Shown: positions 1-10,104, counted from the stretch's first letter. The stretch: 64,000 bases of DNA from Corydoras sp. C115 (GCA_019802505.1 JAFMOC010000159.1:1484001-1548000), one strand, 5' to 3'. Program-made: numbers and translations. The notes: generated from the sequence alone by a model not told the origin.

Positions 1-333
1 TGGAGCTAGTAAAGAGAGATGTGCTCCTTTGGTTTCATTAAAGACCAGGTGTCCCACAGCATTTGGGGTTCGTTTTAGAGGATATATTAGTACATGACGG
101 CAGGCCAGTAACCAACGCATTGAATATCATAACATGTCACATATCTGACAGGCTACTGTCAATTCAAGCCCAACAATGCCAGTTTTTACAAATTTCAAAT
201 ATTGAGCTTATGGAGTTATTTGTGCACTTACCTTTAACTATTTAAAATGTGTATTAAAATCCGGTATCTTTAACATATTTCTTAAATTACCATAATAAAA
301 GCAGATCTAAAAGCCGAGTTTCAGATTTCATAC
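1..333. other. ank1 intron, left edge of window
   Basis: This is intron sequence downstream of the last visible ank1 exon on the minus strand. I looked on the minus strand for the next conserved exon (in ANK1 it follows the DIE residues with V-LEG) and did not find it. Nothing else is recognised here. Confidence 0.5.
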
Positions 334-562
334 TTCTATGTCTCTGCTGCGGGCCACTTCAGAGAAATTCTCATGGTGGTCAAGAGTCTTGTCTAGATTT
401 TCATCAGTCATGCAGTAGCAGTGCAATCTTCCTTCTTGCACATCATTAGTCTTTGCAAACACCACAAATTTGGCAATGTAAGGGACTGCTGATAGCTCCC
501 GATACAGTATGTTGGCAAAAGACACTGCTTCTGCCGTCCGTGGACAATCCACTAGCCAAAAA
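334..562 (-). CDS. ank1: ank1 exon: UPA domain, second part
   Basis: The minus-strand translation begins FWLVDCPRTAEAV and continues through VPYIAKFVVFAK and YCMTDE to VARSRDIE. This tracks vertebrate ankyrin-1, which has FWLSDCPRTAEAV at the same place. It is the distal UPA domain, which packs against the ZU5 pair in the spectrin-binding module of ankyrins. The exon is 229 nt. It follows a CAG acceptor at its high-coordinate end, enters in phase 2 (the T completes an Arg codon begun in the preceding exon) and leaves in phase 0 at a GTATGA donor. No stop or frameshift is present. The downstream exons (rest of UPA, death domain, C-terminal region) are outside the window. Confidence 0.93.
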
Positions 563-735
563 CTGTGATGCAGAAACACAAAAAAACAGTACATTTTTGA
601 AAAAGTAACTGGCAACTGGCATTCATTATAACTAAAACAAACAGTAAATGTAATTAAAGTAAACATAAAAAACAACCTAACATTTTGAAAAAATTTTTTT
701 GAGTACATTAATCTCTTAATAGTATTGTTGCCTAC

Positions 736-832
736 CGTGCAGAGACATATGTGGTAAAACTGGCACAATCTTTAGAATATATAAGCTTGGTTGTGCCAGT
801 AATATCCTCCCACTGTGCAGGATCAACTCCAC
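736..832 (-). CDS. ank1: ank1 exon: UPA domain, first part
   Basis: The translation contains PAQWEDITGTTKL followed by CASFTTYVSAR, matching the ANK1 segment AQWEDITGTTKL...FTTNVSAR. The exon is 97 nt. It has a clean TTTTAG acceptor and a GTAGGC donor, enters in phase 1 and leaves in phase 2, fitting the exons on each side. This is a conserved core of the ankyrin UPA domain. The intron to the next exon (563-735) is only 173 bp and carries no obvious insertion, unlike nearly every other intron here. Confidence 0.92.
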
Positions 833-1323
833 CTAAAATAGATTATGGGTTTACAAAAGGTTTGCAGAGACAAAAAACATTTGTGCAATAAATTAGATAC
901 CTTTGACACCTTTAAAAAAAAAAAAAACATTTTAGACTGGATAGGAATACATATTTTTTGTCAAGATTTACATGGCAAAATATACATTTATATATTATAT
1001 CTATTTTTTATATATATTCATTTATAAATTATACATTTATATATATTATATATTTTAAGTTAATGGAGTTGGTAATCTTTAAGATTTGATATTAAAATGT
1101 TCAGATTGTAGGACACACATTTCTTTAAGTCAGCAATATTGCTACAACACCCAGATTTCTGATTTATATAATGGTATAATGCTAATTGACATTTAAAAAA
1201 GTAAGGGCAGTTTTAAAAAATACTGGCTTGTCAGTAAGCTATGGTACTTTGATGTGAATATCTAAAATCCCCCAAATGGTATGTTGTTGTACACAGTGCT
1301 TATTTCAGACTAATTGCATACCA

Positions 1324-1613
1324 GGGCATCACAGTGGCTTTGTGGTTAGCACGTTCGCCTCTCAGTACTGGGGATCCAAGTTTAAATCCCAGTATGTGTA
1401 GAGTTTTCCCCATGTCCATGTGGGTTTCTTCAGGGTTCTCCGGTTTCCTTCCACAGTCCAAAAACATGGATTCAAGGTAAATTATGTGCCCTTAATTGAC
1501 CCATATGGAGTGTGTGTGAATGTGTGCACCCAAAACGCCTGGATGGACATGGGGAACCCCCCCCCCCATGTCCCTAGTAGGATATTAAGCAGAAGATGAG
1601 TAAGTGAATATAT
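1324..1613 (+). mobile_element. tRNA-derived SINE abutting an ank1 splice donor
   Basis: The head reads GTGGCTTTGTGGTTAGCACG, close to a tRNA A-box region. The body carries the core shared by the other SINEs here (TCCGGTTTCCTTCCACAGTC and ACATGG) and ends in a degraded GAATGAAT-like tail. It is antisense to ank1. The 7-bp sequence CATACCA flanks it directly on both sides (1317-1323 and 1614-1620), which I read as the target-site duplication. The right-hand copy contains the splice donor of the neighbouring exon. The element is diverged, for instance at the B box, so it is old. Confidence 0.8.
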
Positions 1614-1618
1614 CATAC
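1611..1618 (-). promoter_or_regulatory. ank1 splice donor (GTATGATA) next to a SINE
   Basis: On the minus strand the exon ends ...GTCATTG and the intron starts GTATGATA. The SINE tail ends at about 1613, so only three to four intron bases separate the donor core from the insertion. The donor itself lies in the presumed 7-bp target duplication. Confidence 0.7.
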
Positions 1619-1823
1619 CAATGACACTGCAGAGTAGTCGGAGGCTGGTAGTATCACCCTCACCAGAATCTCGAGGGTTCTTCCTCCATGATGGAGGCAA
1701 TGGAATACTTAGACCAATAGGGTGGTGGAATTTACGACGCCTTGGTTCTACAGTCACCACAGGGCTGAATGTTGCTTGATTTCCCAGTAGCTTGGCAACT
1801 AGCTCATCTGGGATTGGCTGTGC
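1619..1823 (-). CDS. ank1: ank1 exon: end of ZU5-C and start of UPA
   Basis: The translation starts AQPIPDELVAKLLGNQATFS and passes through VTVEPRRRKFHHPIG and SIPLPPSW to SGEGDTTSLRLLCSVIG. This is very close to vertebrate ankyrin-1; ANK2 differs clearly after IPxP. The exon is 205 nt, phase 0 in and phase 1 out, with a CAG acceptor and a GTATGA donor. It carries the end of the second ZU5 domain and the beginning of UPA. Its 3' end touches a SINE (see 1324-1613), yet the coding part is intact. Confidence 0.94.
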
Positions 1824-2631
1824 CTGAGTATCAGTTATAGAGTTAAATGAAACCATATATCTGACATTTAAAGCATAGTCAAATAGAAAACACGAGGGAA
1901 GTCACAAGTACATGATGTTCATGAAGCTTAATATGAATAGAATGGGAGAACATGCTATATAGAATTGTAATAATACTAAAGAATTAAGATTGGGATAAAG
2001 AATACATATTGGAAAAGGAAAATGTGTGATATAAATGTAAAACACAGGAAGCAAATAAATGGTGTGATGAGAGATAAATCAACAAGCAAGTCATTATTAA
2101 TTTGTAACATTTATTGGTATAAAACAAACAAACATGTACATGACGATTTAATTAAAGCAAACCCTATTGATGAAAGTTTAATTTTACCTAAGACCAAACA
2201 TGGCCCTTAATATTATATCCAGTTTATGTAAATGTTAATTTAAATTGCAAACAATGTAACTTTTATTAGCTTCAATTAATTAAAAATGCAGTTACATAAT
2301 TAGGGAAATAATAAACTCTAAACTTTGTCCTACAAATATGCAATAAATTAATTTCACATGGCAGAATAAAGCCCAAGATATTTAAGTGTGCAACCCATTA
2401 GATTAAGTATTAGACAATTTTTACATCTAAACACCTTGTTGTAAATCAACATAAATATGTGTCTACTTGAAACTTATGGTTTTAAACTAGCTAATAGTGC
2501 AGCTGGAAAAAAAGTGATTAACAAAAAAACATAATAGCAAATATTTTAAAATACATAAATAATTATACTTATAGCATTGTTATGACGCTTTTTTATATCG
2601 ATATCTAATTAATTTCCTCTTCCCAGCTCAC
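1824..2631. other. AT-rich ank1 intron, no recognised element
   Basis: About 800 bp of AT-rich intron. I see no transposon, RNA gene or conserved exon on either strand. Confidence 0.5.
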
Positions 2632-2843
2632 CTGAAGTCCAAGACGAACACGCTTGGTGACAGATGTTTCCGGGAAATGGGCCTGAACCATTGGCAAAAT
2701 TTTGCTGGTCAAATGACCACCCTCTGGTCCAATCAAATCACTTTGCTGTTGGATACGAGAGACCACGGCAAAGTAAAGGGGAAAATCAGTGGAGATAATG
2801 CGTCTGATGTGCTTCTTTCCAAGTTCTTCTTGACTTTCTAAGT
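2632..2843 (-). CDS. ank1: ank1 exon: ZU5 domains (IGPEGG segment)
   Basis: The translation includes LESQEELGKKHIRRIISTDF, then PLYFAVVSRI, then LIGPEGGHLTSK and ends FPETSVTKRVRLGLQ. Ankyrin-1 has CRIITTDFPLYFVIMSRL and IGPEGGSLKSK here. The segment covers the end of the first ZU5 domain, the inter-domain stretch and the start of the second. The exon is 212 nt, phase 1 in and phase 0 out, with a TTTTTAG acceptor and a consensus GTGAGC donor. The intron upstream of it is about 19.7 kb and is almost entirely mobile elements. Confidence 0.94.
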
Positions 2844-2974
2844 CTAAAAAGCATAAAAACCATATACACTGTTTAATAAATGAAATTATTCATTAATGAA
2901 ATTATAATCATTGATAACATTTCTGACTAGACAGAAACAACAGAGAAACATTACACAATATATATATTTATATC

Positions 2975-3006
2975 TATCTCTCTCTCTCTCTCTCTCTTTC
3001 TCTCTC
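2975..3006. repeat. (TC)n microsatellite at the 5' edge of Tx1 LINE copy 1
   Basis: A TC dinucleotide tract, slightly imperfect, lies directly before the start of the first Tx1-like LINE. The same type of tract follows copy 1 and copy 3. Confidence 0.85.
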
Positions 3007-3183
3007 CGGTGCATGCTGGGAGTTCGTGGGAGCAGTGCGTGGATGGGTGTGTGTGTGAGAGTGCAAACGTGTTTATTCTATGCTGTTCTTCTCTATTCAC
3101 TTTGTGAAGCACATTTAGTTTAAACATAAATTATAAGCCAACGTAAACCTATTTAAAAACATCATTAAAACTCTGCCACGCCG

Positions 3184-3540
3184 TCCGCTGTCTCTCCAGC
3201 CCCGCGGTGTCGGTGGAGGAGGTTTTGCTGGCCATGGGGCAGGTGGTGGGCTGTGAGAACATCACTGCGGCATCCCGCATGAACAAAGCCATCGTGGTGT
3301 TCTTAAATGAGCGGCGCTACGTGGAGCGTTTGGCCGAAACCGGCGTCACGGAGTAAAAATCCACACTTACCGTGACGCCGATTTCGGCCAAACACTCCAC
3401 GTAGCGCCGCTCCTTTAAGAACACCACGACGTATCTGGTTTCGATCACTAACAGGGTGGTAATAGACAACGTGCCCCAGAACATCCCCAATGAGAAGCTG
3501 TAACAAGAGCTTCTGTGCTATGGAACGTTCGTCGGCGGGA
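3184..3540 (+). pseudogene. Tx1 copy 1 ORF1 remnant
   Basis: A plus-strand reading gives VEEVLLAMGQVVGC, then ITAASRMNKAIVVFLNERRY. Copy 2 ORF1 has the counterpart VAEEVVG...LPAASRVNRLVVIF. Only the N-terminal part of ORF1 survives. The knuckle and acidic C-terminal part are missing, and an inverted duplication (3293-3428) scrambles the remainder. Confidence 0.65.
3293..3428. repeat. 59-bp inverted repeat inside Tx1 copy 1 ORF1
   Basis: Arms 3293-3351 and 3370-3428 are reverse complements with about three mismatches in 59 bp, separated by an 18-bp loop. It is an inverted duplication of LINE coding sequence and could form a long hairpin. Confidence 0.9.
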
Positions 3541-3745
3541 TTAAAGTAACGCTTTTTAAATGTAAAAACGAATCGCTAAATCACGTGACCGCTTTCAGAC
3601 ACATAGCGTTGATGGTTCTTTTGACGTCCAAAAGAACATTGATAAAGCAGCTTTTAAAAAAAAAAAAAATTAGACATATAGTCATATATATAGGGACAAC
3701 AAGAATGGAGAAGGTGGTGGGAGGAGGGGGACTGGTTCCTCAGTC

Positions 3746-5423
3746 ATGGAACAAACACCAGTGCCGGTGGCAGTCCTGACCTCCAACAGAATCAGACTCA
3801 CCAACACTTGTTTTAATGAATTAGAACCAGGTAGAATTTTAATCATCCAGGCTGAGATCAAAGAGACAGAGTTCCTGTTCGTCAATGTGTACGCCCCAAA
3901 CAACGGGGCACAGAGAACCAACACGTTTAAAAAAACTTCACCAGAGTCTACAACAATTCAACCCTGACTCGATGATGGTTTTAGGTGGAGACTGTACTGT
4001 AGACTTCACAGAGGACAGGAACTCTGAAGAACCTCACCCTCAGTCTGTTGATGTTTTAAAGAGTTTTACAACACAATACAACCTTGTTGACATTTGGAGA
4101 GTAAGGAATCAGAACGTAAGACAGTACACTTGGTTAAAGGTGTCTGATAACAAGGTCAGTGCTGGCCGTCTGGATCGGTTTTATTTAAAAAAATCAGACA
4201 GAAACAAAGTGCATTTGGTTTTTAACTCTTCAACTTCGACCAACATCTTATCATGGTGGATGTAATGCTTCATTTTAATTAAAAGCCCTGTTTTTACTGG
4301 CATTTCAATGTGAAGCTTTTACAGAATAAACTGTTCTGCTCTGGTTTTAAAGTTCTATGTACAGAATGGCAGCTCAGGCGTGGTGAATATGAGGACCTGA
4401 TCTCATGTGGGAGATGGGCAAAGTACAAATTAAAGTATTTTGCCAGCAGTTCACCAGTCACACCAGCGGCGCCATCAGCAGGACAGTTCAGCAACTCGAG
4501 AGGAGTCTGTCACACCTGCACACCGAGGTACTCCTCAACAAAAACAAGGACCTGAGGAACAGACTGCACAGGCAAAAAAAAGTTTTTAAATTCTTTTATG
4601 CATGAACAGGCAAAGGGGGCTCTGCTGCAAGCGCATATCACAAGCATCACAGACATGGACGCTCACAATGCATACTTGTTTAACTTACAGTGGACAAACA
4701 GACCACCAAACAGGATGCTGTTTTCAATGCGCGATGACGGAACCGTGACCGCAGACCCCCGCGAAATGAGACGAATGACTGTGGACCTGTACAGCGCCAA
4801 CACCTGTGATGCCTCCTCCAGGAGAACTGCTCAGGGATCTTCCTAAGCTCAGAACCCCTCACCCTGATGACCTGGATGCCGACCTGCACCTACGGGAGCT
4901 GACCGCCGCAGTCTCGCAGCTCTCATCTGGACGAGAATCAACGGCCTGCCAGTGGAGTTTTACAAACACTTCTAGGAGGTTATAGGTGAGGACCTGCTCA
5001 AGGTGTTCAGGTTCTCCAGCAGCACCGGGAGGTTACCCACCAGCTGCAGGAGAGCAGTTCTTTTGCTCCTTCCTAAAAAGGGAGACCTGAGTTCTCTGAG
5101 GAACTGGAGACCGGTATCACTGTTGTGCTATAAAATACTATAAAATCTTGTCCAAGTGTCTGTCTAACAGACTGAAACATCACATGCACACAGTGATCCG
5201 GTCTGAGCAGACGTACTGCATACCCGGAAGCACCATCATGCGTGACAATCTGTTCCTGATCCGCCACGTTATCGACATCTGCAATACGAGTTCTCAGGAC
5301 CTGGGTCTGTTCTCCATAGACCAGGAGAAAGCCTTCGACAGAGTGGATCATGGGTACATGTTCCACACACTCACAGCCTTCGGAGTCGGCAGCAGGTTTT
5401 TATCGTACATTAAGCTTTTATAA
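3746..5423 (+). pseudogene. Tx1 copy 1 ORF2 remnant: endonuclease and N-terminal RT
   Basis: Endonuclease-like segments include FLFVNVYAPNNGAQRTN (3885 region) and LDRFYLKK (4170 region), the latter corresponding to LDRIYCFK in copy 3. RT-like segments follow: LPKKGDLSSLRNWRPV at about 5070-5110 and GLFSIDQEKAFDRVDHGYMF at about 5310-5360. Frameshifts and stops are numerous. The reading is cut at 5443 by the Gypsy-1 insertion and continues at 10462 with KVGGGLSSPLMMNRGIRQG. Confidence 0.8.
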
Positions 5424-5443
5424 TTAGGGGCGTCCATCATTTT

Positions 5444-5800
5444 TGTGACGATCGTGAAACACAGGAACGGGTCGGAGTCCAGAGTTCAACACGTAGACTG
5501 TTTATTATCCAATATGCTCGGTTACTGACAATGGTGCTAGACCGAGATCGAAGCAGCGCGACCACGATGAAGGCAATCGTCAGCGCCGCCGAGGAGAAGA
5601 CAATCGCAAATCGGAAAACATCCAATAATCCAAACACGAGAGCAGAAGGGTGAGTAATACACGAACCAACACGAGGTGAAGAAGGAAATGGAAGCTATAA
5701 GTAGGGAGAAACCGGAAGTTAGAACTCTGGAGATGGAGGGCGGTCCTGAGCATGCACAAAGCGATGCCCAGGGTGGCCCACAGAGGGCACTGATGTGACA
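5444..5800 (-). repeat. Gypsy-1 LTR (3' LTR of the minus-strand element)
   Basis: 357 bp, nearly identical to 10105-10461 with scattered substitutions, bounded by TG...CA. Because the element is on the minus strand, this is its downstream LTR. The final pol stop codon, at about 5719, lies inside this LTR. Confidence 0.93.
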
Positions 5801-6308
5801 GTACCCCCCCTCCTAGGGTGTAGAGAGGGCCTACCTTGCCGACGCGGACGACCCCTACCTCGAGGCGCAGGCTTCTCAGGATGCCGGCTATGGAAGTCCG
5901 AAATGAGATTGGGGTCCAAAATATCAATAGCAGCAACCCAGCTGCGCTCCTCTGGACCAAAACCCTCCCAGTCCACCAGATACTGAATGGTAGAGCCCCG
6001 GCGAAGAGAATCCAATAAAGAGGAAACGGAGTATACCTCCAGAAGAGAAGAAGTCTGGGTAATGCTACTCTCCTGCAAGATAGATTCTAGGGGACCAGAA
6101 ACAAAAGGCTTGAGAATGGATGTAGGCTTGAGAAAGGATTTAGCCAAACCATGTCCCCTGGTGAGTAAACCCGAGCCTTACTTCTACGGCGATCAGCGAA
6201 AGATTTGTTTCGTTGCAGAACATGTTCAATCCTTTGGTGAACCTGGCCCCACACGCTTTCACTCCGTCTAAACCATTCATCTACCACCAAGGTAAGAAAC
6301 GTGCCCAA
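5719..6308 (-). pseudogene. Gypsy-1 integrase C-terminus and chromodomain
   Basis: The minus-strand reading shows VVDEWFRRSESVWGQVHQRI, then SPGDMVWL (the integrase C-terminal GPY/F-like region). In a second frame it shows VYSVSSLLDSLRRGSTIQYL, VDWEGFGPEERSWV and IDILDPNLISDFH. The VDWEGFGPEERSW block is a classic chromodomain, which defines chromoviruses and is thought to guide integration by binding histone marks. The reading ends inside the 3' LTR. About 40 residues between the integrase core and VVDEWF are missing compared with relatives (compare 27738-27900 in Gypsy-2). Confidence 0.85.
5801..5814 (-). other. Gypsy-1 polypurine tract
   Basis: On the minus strand the bases directly before the 3' LTR read AGGAGGGGGGGTAC, in the position and with the composition of a plus-strand primer tract. 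Confidence 0.75.
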
Positions 6309-6724
6309 TCGGCAGCATGATTAAGGGCAAAGTTGCGGAGGAACTTACCCAACTCCTGGTTAGCTCTCTCACACTGGCCATTACTCTCAGGATGATAACC
6401 TGAAGATAAGCTCACAGTAGTACCCAGCTTTTCAAAAAATGCTCTCCAAACAGCTGATGTAAACTGCGGACCCCGGTCCGACAATATGTCTTCCGGAATG
6501 CCGAAGATCGGAAAGAAATGTTTAAACAGAAGCTCAGCTGTCTGTAGAGCCGAGGGGAGTGCTGTAAACGGCAACAAACGGACGGCTCGGGAAAAATGAT
6601 CAATCAGAGTAACAACCGTCGTAAATCCTTCTGAGGAAGGAAGATCTGTAACAAAATCAATCGCCATATGAGACCAAGGGCGAGAAGGAACTGGCAAAGG
6701 ACAAAGTTTACCAGCAGGCAACAC
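6281..6724 (-). pseudogene. Gypsy-1 integrase catalytic core
   Basis: The translation has SHMAIDFVTDLPSSEGFTTV, then ILSDRGPQFTSAVWRAFFEK, then GYHPESNGQCERANQELGKF. The three acidic residues of a DDE integrase are visible: D in AIDFVTD, D in LSDRGPQF and E in CERANQE. The core looks intact over about 145 residues, ending ADWARFLPW. Beyond that it is joined to the C-terminal region with a deletion. The HHCC zinc-binding part upstream (6725-7031) is not readable. Confidence 0.88.
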
Positions 6725-7031
6725 CTTGGGGGTCTTGCAGGCAGCACAAATAGAATCAGTATCAAGTAATCAGGCGAGTACGGAAAGCTACAGGCACATA
6801 AACTAAACCCGGCAGAACATGCGGGGGAGCCGGAAACCCCTGCAAAGACCTCTTGATCTCTTGATCGGACTCCCAGTGTATGGAATTAACAAAACAACTT
6901 GCAGGCAGAATGGGAGAATCATCCACATGCTCCCCTCCACTATCCGTATGGAGCCGTTACAGAGCGTCGGCCTGATGGTTGTGATGCCCGGGGCGGTAAG
7001 AGATGGTGAAGTGGAAATTATTAAAAAATAA

Positions 7032-8164
7032 TTACCACCTGGACTGACGAGCATTAAGTCGTTTGGCCCCTTTTAAATACTCTAAGTTCTTGTGGTCCGT
7101 AATAACCACAAAAGGGTTGGCCCCCATGAGCCAATGGCGCCATTCCTCCAAAGCGATCTTAATGGCCAACAACTCCTTATCCCCAATACCATAATTACGC
7201 TCTGCTGGTGACAATTTACGGGACAAAATCCGGCTACCGGATGGCGAACGGAACCACGAGAACACTGGGACAAAACCGCCCCTACACCAGTGGAAGAAGC
7301 ATCAACCTCGACAAAGAATTGAGAATCCGGGTCCGGATGAGCTAAAAGGGGAGCCGAGCTAAACCTCGTCTTGAGATCCCTGAATGCCCTATCTGCCTCA
7401 GCATTCCATTTTAGCTGTCGTGGTCCTCCCCGAAGCAGGTTGGTAAGAGGGATAGCCAAGGAGCTAAAAGATCTGATGAATTTCCGATAAAAATTCGCAA
7501 ACCCTAAAGAACGCTGCAACTCTTGGATGGAGGAGGGCACTGGCCATTCCAGAATGGCCTTAACCTTACTGGGATCCATCATAAGCCCCTTGGCTGACAA
7601 AACGAAACCTAAAAAGGAAATGCTTTCCCGGTGGAACTCACACTTATCTGCTCGCACGAAAAGCTGATTACGCAAGAGGCAACGAAGAACAGTAGCCACA
7701 TGATGACGATGGGTGGTTAAGTCCTTAGAGAAAATGAGAATATCATCCAAATAAACCAACACAAAGTCCTCCAGAAAATCCCCCAAGACCTCATTAATAA
7801 ACGCTTGGAAAATGCCAGGAGCATTAGTGAGACCAAACGGCATAACTAGATATTCGTATTGCCCCGAAGATGTAACAAATGAAGTCTTCCATTCATCCCC
7901 TTCCCGAATGCAAACCAAATTGTACGCATTGCGTAGGTCTAACTTAGTAAAGATGGTGGCCCCCCTTAATCTTTCCAGAGCAGAGGGTATTAAAGGAAGA
8001 GGATAGGCCATCCTACGAGTTGCCTGATTAAGGGTCCGATAATCGATACAAGGTCTTAGAGTGGAATCCTTCTTAGGAACAAAAAAAACCCAGATGCCAC
8101 AGGAGAATTAGAGTGTCGAATGATGCCACTCTTAAGGGACTCGGCAATATACTCCCTCATGGAC
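7032..8164 (-). pseudogene. Gypsy-1 reverse transcriptase and RNase H
   Basis: The RT reading starts MAYPLPLIPSALERLRGATI and passes through FTKLDLRNAYNLVCI, MPFGLTNAPGIFQ and VLVYLDDILIFSKD. YLDD is the catalytic box, with the aspartates present. The thumb and connection follow (LGFANFYRKFIRSFSSLA). RNase H continues, frameshifted near 7265, as LSPAERNYGIGDKELLAI and FVVITDHKNLEYL. The family normally encodes this as one polyprotein, so the frameshift is inactivating. Confidence 0.92.
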
Positions 8165-8170
8165 CTGTTC

Positions 8171-8712
8171 TCAGCAACCGTGAGGGTGGTAAGGACTTAC
8201 GCGTGGCAATTTCATACCCTCAATCAGATCAATAGCACAGTCCGAAACACGATGAGGTGGGAGTGAATTGATAGTAGCAGACCCAAACACCTGTGCCAAT
8301 TCCGTATACTCTGATGGAACTCCCAACGGAAGGCTATGGAAGGGGAGGTCCAAAGTGCGCGGCTGTAGCAGCGGGTACCGAAGGCAATGAGAGACACAAT
8401 AGGGTGACCAATGTACAATATCCCGAGAAGCCCACGAGATGACAGGGTCGTGTCGCTGAAGCCAAGGCAACCCTAATATAAAAGGAAAAGCTGGCAAAGA
8501 GATTAGTAAAAATGTTATTTCCTCCACATGCAGAGCACTAACCGTCAGAGAAATAGAAACCGTCGAATCAGAAATAATACCCGGATGTAACGGACGACCA
8601 TCCGCGGAGCTGACTCGAATGGCTTGTTGTAATCTCACCGTAGGAATACCCCATTTATCAGCCAAAGTGGAGTTAAGGAAATTGCCCTCAGTCCCAGAAT
8701 CAAGAAGAGCAG
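8171..8712 (-). pseudogene. Gypsy-1 aspartic protease region
   Basis: Minus-strand reading near 8700 gives ALLDSGTEGNF, where D-S-G is the retroelement protease active site. It continues NSTLADKWGIPTVRL and FILGLPWLQRHDP, the usual C-terminal protease landmark (LGxPWL). The segment then leads towards RT. It precedes RT as in all Gypsy elements, and some frame loss separates it from gag. Confidence 0.85.
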
Positions 8713-10089
8713 TAATAAAAAAAACCTTTATCTAGACAGGTTAATTTAACTGAAATCACAAAAGGACATTGCAAGGACAAGTGAAAAGTGCTCACCACAA
8801 TGAAGTCCCGAGCAGCCGTAATGAATTTAGGGCCAGTACCAGACCTCTTACCCCAGCTGGGAGGACGTAACGAACGCAGATGTCTACGAATATGATGATT
8901 CCTCTCACTAGTAGACCACCGAAAAGTGTCTCTAGGTGTCTTAGGATCCGGTGAAGTCGCAGTTGGTGTAAAGGTGGGAAATGGTGACGTGGAACGTAGA
9001 CCCCTTCTTGCCTGCCAGAGCTGATCCAGGCGGATGGTGGTGGTAATGATCTCTGATAAAGACATGCCCTCGTCTCTAAATACCAGCTCTGCGGCGATCT
9101 CCTTTCTCAATCCAAAGCGATAAGCCACGAGTAAAGCCACCTCATTCCAGCCACTGTGCACGGCTAACGTCTGAAATTCCAGGGCATAATCGGCAACCGG
9201 TAGGCGGCAGTGTGGCTTAGTGGTTAGCACATTCGCCTCTCAGCGCTAGGGATTCCCGGTTCGAATCCCCATCTGGGTGGAGTTTTCCATGTTCTCCCCG
9301 TGTCTGCGTGGGTTTCCTCCGGATTCTCCGGTTTCCTCCCACAGTCCAAAAACATGGATCAAGTCAATTGAATTCTCAAAATTGCCCCATATAGAGTGTG
9401 TCTGTGTGAGTGAGTGTGTGCCCAGCGATAGATTGGCGCCCTGTCCTGGGTCTATCTGCCCAGCGCCCGAGACGTTCTCCCCTGGATGGGCATGGGGAAC
9501 CCCACCGCGACCCTAATAGAGGATAAAGCGGGAGATAATGAATGAATGAATAATCGGCGACCGAGCGTGCCCCCTGTCGAAGTTCAAACAGCACATCTCC
9601 CTCAGCGCGTCCCTGGTGCGAGTGAAAAAACGTACTCCGAAAACGTTTTATGAACAGTTCAAAATTGCGCGACTCGGCTGCACGAGCATTCCATAGAGCA
9701 GAAGCCCAACTTCCTGCACGTCCCTGTAACCGCGAGATTATAAATGCGATCTTCTGTTCATCAGTAGCAGGGGGACGGTTAGCAAAGTACAGTAAACATT
9801 GCAGCAAAAAGAGCTCACAAACCTCCGCATTTCCGTCAAAGTGTACGGGCTCTGATACAGGAAGTGAATATGATGTCATCGGCGCGACGTTCCTCACGGA
9901 AGGGTCGGAGGTAAACAAAGCATCTGGAGAACTCGGTTTTTGGAGATGACCGCTTTCCAGCTGCATCTGACGACCCAACAAATAACCCATCGCTCTGGAG
10001 AGTTCAGCAGTCTTCTGCTGTAGTTCGTCCAACAAACGTCCTTGCTCGTGCAGAGCGCAAGAGCGAACCACCGGTTCCGTCGCGTCCAT
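8713..10089 (-). pseudogene. Gypsy-1 gag, split by a SINE
   Basis: The ATG at 10089 opens MDATEPVVRSCALHEQGRLL, with a coiled-coil-like stretch (DELQQKTAELSRAM). The capsid-like part has VHFDGNAEVCELFLLQCLLY and IISRLQGRAGSWASALW. The frame runs into the SINE at 9549 and resumes at 9199 with VADYALEFQTLAVHSGWNE and LSEIITTTIRLDQLWQARRG. The knuckle region before protease is poorly preserved. Gypsy-2 gag (from 25520) has the same opening, so start choice and family agree. Confidence 0.88.
9200..9549 (+). mobile_element. Full-length tRNA-derived SINE inside Gypsy-1 gag
   Basis: Head: GTGGCTTAGTGGTTAGCAC and GGTTCGAATCCC, resembling RNA polymerase III A and B boxes. Core: TGTCTGCGTGGGTTTCCTCC and TTTCCTCCCACAGTCC. 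Tail: (AATG)n-type AATGAATGAAT. A 14-bp target duplication ATAATCGGC(A/G)ACCG flanks it (9186-9199 and 9550-9563, one mismatch). It interrupts an otherwise continuous gag frame, so it is younger than Gypsy-1. It is the best-preserved copy of this SINE here. Confidence 0.92.
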
Positions 10090-10104
10090 GTTGCCGCTGG
10101 TTAC
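10088..10104 (-). other. Gypsy-1 leader / primer-binding region
   Basis: The bases between the LTR and the gag ATG read GTAACCAGCGGCAAC on the minus strand. A tRNA-primed element would normally have TGG at or near the LTR border; none is present. Gypsy-2 has the related sequence GTAACCAACGACAATC at the same place. Confidence 0.55.

Larger units (their letters stand above)
3007..5443 (+). mobile_element. Tx1-clade LINE copy 1, 5' part (interrupted by Gypsy-1)
   Basis: A degenerate non-LTR retrotransposon of the L1-related Tx1 clade. It holds a 5' UTR, an ORF1 remnant, an endonuclease remnant and the first half of the reverse transcriptase. Reading breaks off at 5443, where an LTR element begins, and resumes at 10462. 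The clade call rests on resemblance to copies 2 and 3, whose ORF1 has a CCHC knuckle and whose ORF2 begins with an APE-type endonuclease. Confidence 0.8.

Noticed and set aside
63..245. 60-codon plus-strand frame at the window start
   Set aside because: No homology, no splice sites and it is antisense to ank1; probably chance.
1482..1618. Minus-strand continuation of the ank1 exon frame into the SINE
   Set aside because: A donor with the correct phase is at 1618, and the continuation has no ankyrin similarity.
9205..9275. Possible tRNA gene with A and B boxes
   Set aside because: It is the tRNA-derived head of a SINE with flanking duplication; the cloverleaf was not convincing.
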